Positions 40,601 through 48,525 of a stretch of 64,000 nucleotides of DNA are shown piece by piece. The DNA is taken from contig LS997564.1 of NCBI GenBank assembly GCA_000469685.2, positions 35,668,151 through 35,732,150 on the forward strand. The letters run 5' to 3'. A program made the position numbers and the translations under genes. The notes beneath the pieces were generated by a model, which was given only the letters and a program-made list of their open reading frames with translations, ran no database searches and had not been told where the DNA came from. The DNA is from Haemonchus contortus. Lineage: Eukaryota > Nematoda > Chromadorea > Rhabditida > Trichostrongylidae. Positions within the stretch are counted from its first letter, which is position 1. Each line of letters starts with the position of its first letter.

Positions 40601-42157
40601 TGCGTCCGAATGAGATAAGAATAAGTAAAAAACCCTGTCCAAGCTTTCTAAGTAGGATTCCTATCTCTTTTGATCTTTTCATCCCTTTCATTTCATTTAT
40701 GATGGATAAAATCTTGGGGCGTTAATCAATCCCGTCAGAGAGATGCGCCCATGCATTCGACTTCTATTCAAAATCATGGTGGCGTATTGAGTGCGTGGGG
40801 TGTGGTGCAGCTGGAACGAAACTGTCGCGTCGCGGCAAAAGAGGCGCCGCGCGCGAAGGAATGTAGCAGAATACAACAGCAAGTAAGAAATGCAGGAACA
40901 AAAGAACTAACAGTAGAATCTCGTCAAAAGCAATGTCCACACGAGGCGGAATGGTACGCGACAGACGCGTGCGGCGGATCGATTGCACAAAGCCGTCCCT
41001 ACTGCCCGTCTCCCGTGCGTATGTGGCCTATCCAATGACTTGCAGTGGCCAGCTGATGTGAAAGTCAATGCTTTCATCCTCCCAGACGAATATGGTACCA
41101 AATAAGCGACCCCGGAGGGATGAAAGACTTGATTGGGCGGATTTCGATCCGGGATTTAAACCAGTGACCGTGTGCGTGTGATAGTGCGCCACTTACTACT
41201 ACACCTTCTTCGCCTTTTTTTCTATTTATATACAATAACAATCTAAAACGTGGGGTAAGAATGGGTTCAATATCCATTGTCTGTAGATTCAACCAATAGA
41301 TATGCCACATGAGCGACCTACATCTGCGACAGTTGAAATATTTACATGGTGGGCACCAAAAAACATACTGGACTGGGTAACTGATAAATGGTATTCTCTC
41401 TTCTAATGACAAAAACAGCTAGACATCATTAGTTTCAGTAATCATCGGTTTATATGGAAGAACCCCTAGAAAGAAGGGCTGGTGGGCGATTTTTAGGTCG
41501 GTAGAAAATCGTTCCTGGGATTTAACGAAGTATTTTGATCTTGGATCCAAAAGCATAACCAGAGCTTCCGAAAATATATTTTTACGTGAAATCAAAGAAT
41601 ATTTCAAGGCTCACTTCTTTTTTTTCTCCTAAGCGAAATGTCAATATAATAAACGAACGCAATAAAAGGCCCGCTCAAAAGATCCGCAACTCGCTAGCGA
41701 CCCAAAATCCTGTTTCTTTTTTAATTTTAGGGAATTTCGACAACTTCCCAAAGTGTAATGTAATGATTGAAAATGATAAAGTGTTCAGCAGTTCCACTTC
41801 GCAACGAACCTAGGTTTTTAAAAGTTCGTGTAAAGTGTAAGTAAAGTTCTCGGTGACTAGTGAAACATGCCCGGAACCCTCGATGATGGACGATCTATCG
41901 CTGAGCACCACCCGGGGATATATCCTAGCCTCTATTCAGTGGAATACGAGTGAATACAGCTTCTAGAGCTTCAGCTTAAGTTTGCCACGAAGTAGAGGAT
42001 GCAACTATCGGTTCGCTCAAACGGTACGGCCCTTCCCAGACACAGCAATGTGGGTCACATGAATAAAACGACTATGGCATAGGTATTTTAGTTGGCACCC
42101 ACCATAAATGTAGTCGCAGGTGAAGGCTAAGAGCAGTAGTGTAATGGCGCTGAACAT
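10670..42157 (-). CDS. Candidate PAN/apple-domain membrane-anchored surface protein (8 exons, ~282 aa, huge introns)
   Basis: Proposed exons (minus): 42157-42103, 33944-33895, 33840-33718, 24581-24510, 18209-18009, 14300-14175, 13196-13146, 10840-10670. Total 849 nt, so 282 aa. Intron 1 is phase 1 and all others phase 0. Exon 1 gives a signal peptide (MFSAITLLLLAFTC); exons 2-3 give NECFVELPNFQ and FKDDCLRACL...RGKPC; exon 5 gives FKDECLRLCL...RGKRC and HTFTVNYFRNIC. The repeated FKD(D/E)CLR.CL with spaced cysteines is PAN/apple-like, a module for protein or sugar binding outside the cell. Exon 8 has NGSPS and a hydrophobic C-terminus (YFVALLVALLIFA), a GPI or membrane anchor, with AATAAA 17 bp on. 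The first three exons and the last three are well supported. Joining all eight across transposon-filled introns is inference; it could be two genes. Confidence 0.5.
11076..12356 (-). mobile_element. Mariner-like element, family B copy 1
   Basis: TIRs CAGGGTGTCCCA(G/A)AATTA..TTGCGCC flank 1281 bp, with TA on both sides. The minus strand carries a decayed transposase: N-terminal REVG..YEMLWDFSNILE and RIRDKPG, then the catalytic block QQDAAPAHRAKLAREW and the tail EKDTCVPHAI / IRARGGYF, with frameshifts and stops between. It shares almost its whole length with 34101-35373. It lies in the last intron of the candidate PAN gene. Confidence 0.82.
12360..13140. other. No convincing gene; possible old repeat
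   Basis: Open frames on both strands (for example 12635-13126) lack splice context and look like chance. A short GGACTCGAACCGGTAC at about 12570 resembles a tRNA T-arm on the minus strand, but no acceptor stem follows, so it is probably a decayed SINE head. Confidence 0.3.
13200..14170. other. Intronic or intergenic, nothing seen
   Basis: AT-rich sequence between two exons of the candidate PAN gene. No repeat shared with the rest of the window and no splice-flanked open frame was seen. Confidence 0.4.
14653..14935 (+). repeat. tRNA-derived SINE, copy 2
   Basis: The head GGAAAGTGGCGCATTATC and a B-box-like CACGAGTCCGAATCCGTG are followed by the family body (CAAGCCTTCCATCCCTC, TACATCCGCTGGCCA) and GAAGTCGAATGCG near the end. 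It is more diverged than copies 1 and 5. Confidence 0.7.
15096..15511 (-). CDS. Two possible exons of an unrecognised gene
   Basis: Exon 15511-15387 (behind GTTTTGCAG, donor GTACGT) encodes GGRLEARLTGYRGGEGILEM and LLAIMTGLQ. Exon 15238-15096 (behind GGTTACAG, donor GTACAAG) encodes DAEIATYGDPHAAITKKG and YSEGEYLRIG. The phase from the first to the second fits (0/0), but I could not join the second to the exon at 14300. Both look like soluble-protein coding sequence and no family is recognised. They lie in the 18009-14300 intron of the candidate PAN gene on the same strand, which is hard to reconcile unless they are alternative exons or belong to a nested gene. Confidence 0.3.
15520..18000. 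other. No gene seen
   Basis: Short open frames only. The stretch 15845-16140 (plus) is lysine-rich without splice sites. Low-complexity A-runs occur near 16975-17005. Confidence 0.35.
18480..19250 (-). other. Two unrecognised open frames
   Basis: The minus-strand frames 18861-18481 (126 codons, containing FGIFCPSGKDVLISRNG and DYDWELLPTSHILDTQ) and 19249-18929 (106 codons, WIYGETFSGVMSIWAHALK) are longer than most chance frames here. They carry no clear acceptor and no domain I recognise. They could be exons or pieces of a decayed transposon. Confidence 0.2.
19350..19590 (-). repeat. tRNA-derived SINE, copy 3
   Basis: Minus orientation: the tail GTCTTGGGCGTTAAAT is at the left and the B-box region near 19555 is degraded. 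The body matches copies 4 and 6 (GGTGGCCAGCC, GGGAGGATGGAAGGCTTG). Confidence 0.65.
19595..19765 (+). repeat. tRNA-like SINE head, opposite orientation
   Basis: GTAGTGTAGTGGTAAGTGGC (A-box-like) and, about 80 bp on, TGGATCGAATCCCGTCC (B-box-like), starting right where copy 3 ends. The body after the B-box differs from the main SINE, so this is probably a second SINE family or a rearranged copy. Confidence 0.4.
20395..20468 (-). CDS. Possible Cys-containing exon
   Basis: Behind GTCCCGCAG (minus) and before GTAAGG, 24 full codons (EPLADQRALLVDEYKY, then ACPFKICS). Its start phase fits the end of the exon 23650-23564, giving an Arg at the junction. It might belong to the same transcript as those exons. 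Weak evidence, no homology seen. Confidence 0.25.
20560..22200. other. No gene called
   Basis: Open frames on the plus strand (20752-21171 and others) lack start or splice context. One short splice-flanked minus stretch at about 21456-21510 (SSDGNTELVKTIPISDGD, donor GTGAGA) could be an exon but has no partner. Confidence 0.25.
22205..22478 (-). repeat. tRNA-derived SINE, copy 4
   Basis: Minus orientation. It has the best-preserved B-box (GGGTTCGAATCCCGG on the minus strand, near 22435), body GGTGGCCAGCC and tail GTCTTGGGGCGTCAATCA. The A-box region is short. Confidence 0.75.
23564..23946 (-). CDS. Three possible exons, proline-rich
   Basis: Candidate exons on the minus strand. 23946-23836 (phase 0 to 0) encodes ISFLVLLLSKAPYRLYHDHD and CGRDERMG. 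23805-23709, ending at a strong GTAAGC, encodes YANYMICPAMGGLFSLI and then APPLALPLPPPI. 23650-23564 encodes NTFSAELDGVLDPNEPD and IPGGPGLYTI. The last two join in frame with a Ser codon across the junction and read as a hydrophobic stretch, a Pro-rich linker and an acidic segment. The first does not join the second in phase. The 175-codon frame over the same bases is less protein-like. They lie in an intron of the candidate PAN gene on the same strand; the relation is unresolved. Confidence 0.3.
24590..26630. other. No gene seen; AT microsatellite
   Basis: Mostly AT-rich. A dinucleotide (AT)n tract lies at about 25403-25424, and a run of 12 C lies just outside at about 24448-24459. No repeat copies or splice-flanked frames are convincing. 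Confidence 0.4.
26640..26870 (+). repeat. Diverged SINE-like copy
   Basis: GGTAATGGTGTCGGGTGCCGC, then a decayed B-box (ATCGGATTCTAGC) and GGGAAGACACAAGCGCTGAC, in the same order as the SINE body but strongly diverged. Confidence 0.35.
27240..28060. repeat. Diverged direct-repeat pair
   Basis: 27290-27400 and 27945-28045 share GCTGGTGAAGATTAGCCGG, GTAC.GG..., TTCCAACGTGGAGCC / TTTCAACGTGGAGCC and a CAGCACG / TTAGCACG end. About 100 bp, spaced 650 bp. The origin is unknown. The plus-strand open frame over the first copy (27155-27508) is probably chance. Confidence 0.45.
28070..29590. other. No gene called; weak minus-strand coding hints
   Basis: A minus stretch near 28837-28690, behind GCTGCAG and before GTAAGATG, is open in two frames (one hydrophobic: SLIFFISLAVLTFLIDGSK). 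29050-28930 is open and basic. Neither can be joined to anything. Confidence 0.25.
29600..29885 (+). repeat. tRNA-derived SINE, copy 5 (most complete)
   Basis: A-box-like TGGTGTAGTGGCAAGTGG, B-box-like TGATTCGAATCCG, body CCTTCCATCCCTCCGGGG and tail TTAACGTCCCAAGAC. It has the clearest full order of head, body and tail, and serves as reference for the family. Confidence 0.78.
30640..32085 (+). mobile_element. Non-LTR retrotransposon relic (reverse transcriptase)
   Basis: Decayed plus-strand RT. Around 31350-31400 the block before the active site reads SRLLVLLALNVIIEELDHN. At 31420-31490 the active-site block reads QYTDDVVLVVKSRKELQ (Y-x-DD). Around 31580-31620 it reads CRGECIGEVKEFQYL and then a thumb-like region. 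Many stops and frameshifts. The upstream part (30640-31300) is not recognisable. The clade is uncertain and differs from the RTE relic at 36.4 kb. Confidence 0.6.
32090..33690. other. No gene seen
   Basis: Short open frames only. A small perfect hairpin CGGTCGCGATGCGACCG lies near 33038-33054. Nothing else is recognised. Confidence 0.4.
34101..35373 (+). mobile_element. Mariner-like element, family B copy 2
   Basis: The same TIRs as 11076-12356, TA-flanked, 1273 bp, opposite orientation. Transposase pieces on plus: RYEMLRDF-like, RIRDKPG-like and RKKARIRDKPG around 34310-34410, then a decayed catalytic block (AHRAKLAR) at about 34955, LSRFQ-like remnants, and a tail near 35190-35330. Stops throughout; inactive. 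It lies just upstream (in gene direction) of the exon at 33944. Confidence 0.82.
35376..36400. other. No gene seen
   Basis: The plus-strand open frame 35884-36087 and neighbours lack context. The end of this stretch may be the decayed 5' region of the RTE element that follows. Confidence 0.4.
36410..38443 (+). mobile_element. RTE-type non-LTR retrotransposon relic (APE endonuclease + RT)
   Basis: Plus strand, in order: an AP-endonuclease-like start (MEDLIMQARNTKQDVVGLSE at 36506-36570, then GCVGVLVNAHLAMNIDSFES), a linker (LHDSARKVESLQ near 37050), RT fingers and palm (GNYHSICLLSVIYKL near 37650; KAFDTVETEA near 37890; FADDIILMTPNTE at 38150), and a thumb (SEVTSYLYLGGE near 38340). Many stops and indels. 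The spacing and motifs match the nematode RTE clade. Truncated at the 3' end, where another repeat begins. Confidence 0.75.
38445..38635 (+). repeat. Repeat R2, copy 1
   Basis: Shares ACAGGAACAAA(G/A)GAACTA, GTAGAATC, GCGACAG(C/A)CGCGTGCGGCG and the end CCTACTGCCCG(A/T)CTCCC with the insert in SINE copy 6 (40800-41020). Non-coding, family unknown. Confidence 0.6.
38920..39090 (+). repeat. Diverged SINE-like copy
   Basis: GGTGGTGCAATGCCATG head, GGGGTTCAAATATG (B-box-like), CCATCTTTCCGGGATGGTTA and ACTTGTAAATCGGCTGGC body motifs in family order. Confidence 0.4.
39715..39775 (-). repeat. SINE fragment
   Basis: AGAATCGTGGTGACATTTGA to GGCCTATACAATGAATTGCG, matching the internal part of copies 3 and 4 only. 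Confidence 0.5.
39780..40700. other. AT-rich, no gene seen
   Basis: Very AT-rich with A-runs near 39815, 40075 and 40265. The lysine-rich open frame 40256-40516 is a composition effect. Confidence 0.45.
40706..41208 (-). repeat. tRNA-derived SINE, copy 6, interrupted
   Basis: The tail (ATCTTGGGGCGTTAATCAAT) is on the left and the head on the right (A-box-like TAGTAGTAAGTGGCGCACTA on minus, and a decayed B-box). The body is split at about 40797 by the R2 insert and resumes at 41021 with TATGTGGCCTATCCAATGAC. Confidence 0.72.
40797..41014. mobile_element. Repeat R2, copy 2, inserted in the SINE
   Basis: The insert runs from GGGGTGTGGTGCAGCTGG to CTACTGCCCGTCTCCC and is flanked by GTGCGT on both sides, as expected for a 6-bp target duplication within the SINE body. 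Its inner half matches 38445-38635. It has no coding capacity and is probably a non-autonomous element. Confidence 0.6.
41215..42100. other. No gene seen
   Basis: Intron 1 of the candidate PAN gene continues here. Only short open frames are present, and no repeats shared with the rest of the window. Confidence 0.4.
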
Positions 42158-42194
42158 GACGACGATGACGATGACGACGACGACGACGACGACG
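42158..42194. repeat. (GAC/GAT)n trinucleotide tract at a start codon
   Basis: Twelve trinucleotides of GAC or GAT on plus, so (GTC/ATC) on minus, ending directly at the ATG (42157-42155) of the signal-peptide exon. In the minus frame they read Val and Ile. Confidence 0.9.
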
Positions 42195-42199
42195 GCTCC

Positions 42200-43360
42200 T
42201 GAGGATAAGGTCAATGCGTGGCCGCGCTGACGACACTCGAAGACGATAAGGATGGCCGCGCCGCGGTGGTAGCAGTTGCGATGGAAGTCGTCGAGCTGAA
42301 AATACCGGTTCCTCCCTTCACTGCATCCGATACCACCATCGACCGTGTCCGTTATGAGTCGAGAAATCAATCGAGCCGATTGATTACTGAAGGCGATGAC
42401 AACGACAGCTGATGTCCTTCACCTAGAAGTGCATCCACGGGTGACCACAAGGTGTAAAGGATAACACCTAGGTATCATGGGGGCCAAAGTTCTTCCAGTC
42501 GTATTCAACGATTATGTTTGCAACTAGCTCGAAATTTTCCCACAGTTCTTCAGGTCATTCATGTCCTGCAATGTCGTCATCACCCAAATGGGATGTTTAC
42601 ATGTGTTCCCCTTCGATTCAAAGATATCCCTGTCGTTCCAATTGCTTAAACAGGTCCCCTCGGTCTTTGCATGTGCACGTGCGTGTCCAATTTGTTATCG
42701 CCACACTTTTGAAACGTCGTTTCCGATTCGGCGAAGATACAATCGGCTACACCGAAGAGGCCATAAACCACGGATCCAGTGACTAGTGGATCGATGCTTG
42801 CAATGATGCAACGGGTTGACCGCTCGGTGCATGACGATCAATTTCGTTGGGATAAGCCACGCCTTCGACTTTTCCTTTTTACAGTACTATAGCCCTTATT
42901 ATCTTTTCTAATCTCTAAATTCTTTTCAATGGACACCAGTTAAAGATAATTTATTTGCTCTACTCCACCATCATAATCTCTTCACCTGAACGACACTACC
43001 GAATTTGAAGAACAATCTTTCATACTAGATAGAAAAAAAGGTTTAAAAACTTCACCGATAACAAAAAGAAGTTGTCAACAACAATAAGAACCGTATCAAC
43101 AAGACTCCCATAGTGCATAAAGTAAAGGAATTTATTTTTCTGTAACCCGTTATTTACCCCTACTTTAACTGTGGAATTTTTGAGATCAAATAATATTCAA
43201 CCTCGAGGAAATCAATGAAAAGTGAACCAAATATTTCAGTAACCAAATAAAGGGTTTACAGAAAGATTCCTTCACTAGATGCTCTACTGTAGCCAGGTCT
43301 CTACCGTATCCTACCGTTATATGAGCAACAATTTCTCTACTTTCTTCTCTTTTCAACATC
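42200..43360. other. 5' flank of candidate PAN gene and 3' flank of riok-1
   Basis: No other gene seen. The minus frame is open from 42370 into the Val tract (see findings). Confidence 0.4.
43131..43136 (-). terminator. Possible poly(A) signal for riok-1
   Basis: AATAAA on minus, about 230 bp past the riok-1 stop codon; the first good match in that direction. Confidence 0.35.
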
Positions 43361-43363
43361 CCT

Positions 43364-46267
43364 TCAATTGTAATCTCGTGCAGGTGAGTCGTCACGATAC
43401 TCCTTTCTTTCTGCATTGTAAGCGGCCCATTCAAAATCAGCCGGCTTGGATTTGTTTACTTGGTTAGCTCGATTTTCTTCGGAAAACTGCTCCACCTAGA
43501 TTAGTAATCATAAATGATGTCATAGTTTGAGCAAGGTGACTTGTTTACTTTATATCTTATAATAATCACAAAAAACTTTAGGGTCAGATACCTGTACAAT
43601 TAGCGATCCTTCTTCGCTCATTGATAAATCTGTTATCATATTAAATAACGCCACAGGCGTTGGTAATTCAGGTATGTCAAGTCGTTGGAAGAATGCCAAA
43701 ACGTTCTCGATATCCCTGGAAAAATGAAAACAGCTTAGCAGTCAATAATACTCATACGCAGTATCTATTTGTAAAGTAGAAGCATAGAGGCACTCAAGTG
43801 CCCTCCTTCATCTGATAGAATCCTGAAGTATGAGTGTTTTGGTGTCACGATTTTTTTGCATATTTCGGTAAAACTTAACAAAATTCGGATTTATGGGGTA
43901 ATTCCGTGCTAGGCATTATTTTAGCAAGTTCTCGAACAACCATTCAATGGGGAAATCTTTGCTAACCTGATAAGGAAATGAAGATTTCTTGGATGTGATA
44001 AATCCATTGATTGCGAGACATCAATCACATAGACCTGAAGAACAAATCCGAAAGTACGTGGGGTAAATATTACTCATTCAAAAACTACCTTTCCCTCCGA
44101 TAAAAGCAAATTGAACTCGCTAAGATCACCATGCACAAGTCTGCAGTCTCTATACATTCGGTTCATAATCTATAAATATCCAAAACTTGGCATAATACAA
44201 AAATAACCAAAAATCAAAGCCAAGGCAGCAGAGTGCTTTGTTTTTTTTTTTGTGTTGTGACAAACTTACATCGATGACTTGTGAGAAGATATCCTTTCGT
44301 TCTTCAATGGTAGAAAATTCCCAGTCGATATTCTTTAGACGCGGTGCTGCGGCTCCATTCTCACCAATCAGTGACATCAGCAGAAGATGGCGCTTCAGTT
44401 TGACAGGCACTGGACAAGGCAGTCCGCATTTCACCATTCTTAAAGGTAAATCATCAAATAATGCAACAGATAACCCCGTAAATATTCAATCTATCAAAAA
44501 AACGTCCCACTGATGTCTAGCCTTCAATTATGAGGATCCCTCCAGCTGTAAAGGAAACGAAAATACCTGGAAAGATTCATGAACTCGCGTTCAGCCCAGA
44601 TCTTCAGCACTCCACGAGGGTTTTTGAATCGAAAGTCATCCTTCACATATTCTGACCTGAATAGGATCCCATTTTCAAGCACAAGTTAGTCAGAAAAGTA
44701 AAAACAAAAAACCCACCTGTTTTTGAACTCGGTCAAGCTGGTCTTGAACACTTTTATAGCAAATCTTTCACCACTTTCGTTGTTGATGGCGTTCAGGACC
44801 GCACTCTCCTAGACAGACTCGTTTTGTGGAAATACTGCTTTGTATAATGGTAATGCAGGCAGTGCCCTTAATGCTGTCAACAAAAGCAGGCTTCACCATA
44901 CCTTGCCTGTAGCTATGATACCTTCGACGCTATCGAAAATCCCCTGATTTATCCATTTGAACAGATGCAATCGTGTTACTGCATCCATAGATGTTTCGAT
45001 AGTCGCTTTTTCCTCCTGTGAAGATGAAGAATAACTACTTAGCCAAATAGATACTGTTGAAGCCTACCTTGTCTTTCAGCTTATGTAGGCGCTTTGTCTC
45101 GCTCTTGGAGAAATTGCGAAGAGAATTGAAAACACGACTACTGATTTGCTCCTGGTTCATATCACCGAATGCCAGGTTGACTTTATCCTGAATATTTATC
45201 TAACACTTAAGACTATGTGAAGCGAAGTAAAACAGCCAAAACAAATAAACAACGGGGCATACCTCTGGTAAGAATCCCCGTAAAACGTTAAGTGGATTTA
45301 AAAGTAAACACCAGTTCTCAGTGGATTACTACTTGGGAAAGAGGAAAGTGATGATCTCAGCGATGGGCAATTCCACGTGCACTCTGGATGCGTAATCAAA
45401 TCACTCACATTCATGGCTTTATCAGCATTTCGCCTTGCTGAGACATTTGCATCGTGCTTAGTAACGAGATCCCCTCCAGCGTTACGGAAGACAGGACCGC
45501 TATGGGATGGTACGTCATCGGTTAACTTAATTAGAGCTAAATTATCAAACACTCAGTATATCCATAAGAGATGAGAATGTCATTACAAAGAAAAAACAAA
45601 AATGAATAAAAAACCTTAGCGTAGAGCAAATCTGTTGCGAACTGTCTGACGTCTTCATCGTCACTCGAGACATCAGAATACTGGGCGGTCTTTGGGTAGT
45701 ACCGATCTGGGGTTACCGTCACAGTAGCTGAAAAGCACATTTTACGCATCAGCACAAAATGAATGAATCACAGTTAAGGAGTGTAAAAAAAGAGCTGAGC
45801 AGACGAGGAAATAGGTACCGTACCTGCTGCCTTTCCTTTCTTTTCCTGTTCCAGTATCATAGAGAGTTCGTACTCTCGGTCAAACTGGCGCTGAAGTTCT
45901 CTTGCCATCTCCTCATCATTGCTATACACCTATATCATGGAAATCACTGTACTTGGCTAACATCAGGAAGTAGATCACTGAAATCCACTAGCATTTCAAA
46001 CGAAGGATCTCCACCCGTACCGGTGTAGATTCGCTTTCAGCGATGGCGTTCAGAAACTCGAGCTCCTTTCGACGTTCCTCTTCATTAAGTGTCTCCGCAA
46101 GATCTTCGCTCATTATCTCCACAAAGGAAACGATTGGCTCACAATCCTTGAATACAATGTCGACGGAAATGGTATGAAATTGCAAAGACTAATGATGAAA
46201 ATACCTCTTCTTTCCTTCCCCAAGCGGTTTTGCCACCCCATGCACTGCATTCTCCTTTCCCCGACAT
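43364..46267 (-). CDS. riok-1: RIO1-type atypical protein kinase (RIOK1), complete
   Basis: Fourteen exons (minus): 46267-46205, 46146-46021, 45929-45824, 45727-45615, 45525-45409, 45187-45068, 45015-44902, 44808-44717, 44656-44567, 44438-44270, 44169-44089, 44034-43967, 43715-43592, 43495-43364. They sum to 1515 nt (504 aa) with every phase matching, close to the family length. Order: acidic N-terminus, KHD..VSARRNADK, helical region, nucleotide loop IIATGKESAVL, ATP-site lysine in FAIKVFKT, flexible-loop region FRFKNPRG, hinge LLMSLIGENG, catalytic loop LVHGDLSEFN, metal-binding YVIDVSQS. RIO1 is a kinase/ATPase of late pre-40S ribosome maturation in the cytoplasm. The nucleotide loop reads ESAVLNAI where the family usually has EANVYHA. 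Only the acceptor of exon 5 (AATTAAG) is weak. Confidence 0.95.
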
Positions 46268-48525
46268 TTTGGACTTTACAACGATCGAATACTATCAAAA
46301 ACAACACAAAGTATTCGAAGCCCTGCAAAAGTCCGCAAAACGCCGAGGTCCAACCCAAGAATTCTGAGGGCGATGTTGGTCCCTAAAAGTTATTTTTCAT
46401 CCGAATTGAAAACAAATTCATTGGACGGCTGTGAAGACCGAAAAGGGAAAGTATAACAGAGGAATGTTTCATAAGTATAAAATTCAACACGACCGGAATA
46501 TTTCCATTGAAAATGAGTGGTGACCAAAGTTCAGAGCAACGAGTTTGGAATGTTATACATAATTGTATAAACGTTATCTACACAAATACCGAAATAATAT
46601 CTAAAACAGTACAGAGCTCCTTGCCCCTTAGGTTTCGCGCCGAAAAGGTTCAAGGGGGAAGGGAGTTGCAAAAAGCACGGTTATGCTGCTAGACCAAGCA
46701 AATCTAACGGTCAGGATGGATTAAAGACTGATTGGTGCCGTTATTTCGAGGAAAGTTGGAATAAGTTCGTGATTCAATCGCCTTTATTGCCACCACATAA
46801 ATTTTAACGATTTTGTTGGCTAAAGTTTTAGTCGTAACACTTTCGCCAGGGATTTGGATGTTATCGTCAAAGATAAAGCCGGCTTATTCCTCAAGTGGCA
46901 TTTCAATACCAGAAGAATCCCCAAGACGTCAAGCCGAATTAGTCTTTAACATCATGGTCATGACTGTGGAAGCAACCCATCTACTTCATAAAATATTGGA
47001 TTTCTTGAAATATCGCCTGCTCCGCTCCACCTACTGTTCATTCATCACAGTCTAGACCTCTTTTTAACTTTATTTATTGATTAGCGCACGGATCCTGTTT
47101 ATTTGCTGCATGGCATGTATTACTCAGCCCCAAATTCTTGGATAAACATAGTGCCAGCCTTACTATGGATGCCAGTTAGTCCTCTGAGGAAAACGAAGGA
47201 CCTTTCCGTGCCAAAGTGAGGAGTTTGTTGAGTGATATCTTAGAATATCAAGCGAAGTCGTTTACCGAAGGCGAAAACGGCAAAGCTCACGAATTGATTA
47301 CGAAACTTGCACAAGCACCAGTCGTCTACTAGTAATAAAATGGCAAAAAAATCCCAAAACGTTCTCGAGTTGAAGCCCAGGTAGTAAACAAAAACAAGCT
47401 AAGTGACGAAGAGAACACTCTCAGTTGAAGAAAAGCAAAACCAAGTATATCATGGTCTGATTTTGCAAAATATTGCGTCAGATTAAGCAAGTTGTAAAGT
47501 CTTGGCAAAATGTCAGCAGCTACAGTATCTTGCCGCGTGCGAATCTAACATGCATTCTTGGCATGTATATCATCTGGCTGCTTTCGAACAACATGCAGCT
47601 GTTGTTTTTCAGTTGATCGGCGCAATCTCGTGAGTCTTCGGTGGTTTTGTCTTCGTCGGTTATTCTTTTGTCGTACGGCTACCTGTTTTCTATGAGGTCT
47701 TATAGTTCTTGTGACCTTTTTTGACGGTTTTCTTCACAACTGTGAAAGCGTTACATTTTACGGCTGTTTCTTCACAATTTCTTTCTATCTTCTGTTTAAA
47801 TACACCAAACATTAGTTTTTTGTGTATTTGTCTTAACATTAATACTATAATTAACATTAGAGTGGTAACTGATTCAGTGGTAATGGGTTACATTAGTCCC
47901 ATTTCTGCCTTACCATCCATAAATCGTTTTTTTTTTTGTCAAGTCGTTTATTTTACAAGTATATGGCTTTTTGCTTGTAACCGGTTCTTTTTATGATTAA
48001 GCAAAGTTTGCGTGTTCTGACTTAACCAACAGAGTACCAGTATTCATCGAACGACTGCTTGAAATTCAAAGTTGAAGCTCACATCAGCCTTGTTCAGCTG
48101 GCCTTAACAAATAGTTATTTGTTTAAGTGGGTTTAGATGAGAAATTAGATTCACTCGTCATGACTTATAAAAGCGAATGAGCTATAACTGTATGGTAATT
48201 TGATAACCCAATAGCTGGTTTAAACGAAGGATCACTGCTTCAGCTGGCAATTTTTATACATCCGGCACATCTTTGCTATAAGTATACTTCTCGGTCCACC
48301 GTTTCCACCATTCACATACTGAAACAATAAAACGGCCAGTTTGTATAGCTTGATAGAATTGTTTGCCGTTTTTGTTTGTATCACGTTTTCGTTGTGTAAT
48401 AATCATGCATGCAGTACAGGTTTGACAGTAGTTAGTGTGAGAGTTTGAGGTGTTACAGGTTTTCTTATTTGCAACGTTCGTAAGCCATATAGCTTCGTTC
48501 GTGTGCGACCTGTCAAACCACTAGA
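46268..48525. promoter_or_regulatory. Shared 2.26-kb region between divergent riok-1 and rpn-6
   Basis: AT-rich, no splice-flanked open frame and no repeat copies. The two flanking genes are transcribed away from it, so both promoters should lie here. I see no motif clear enough to name, and no obvious trans-splice acceptor directly upstream of either ATG. Confidence 0.4.
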
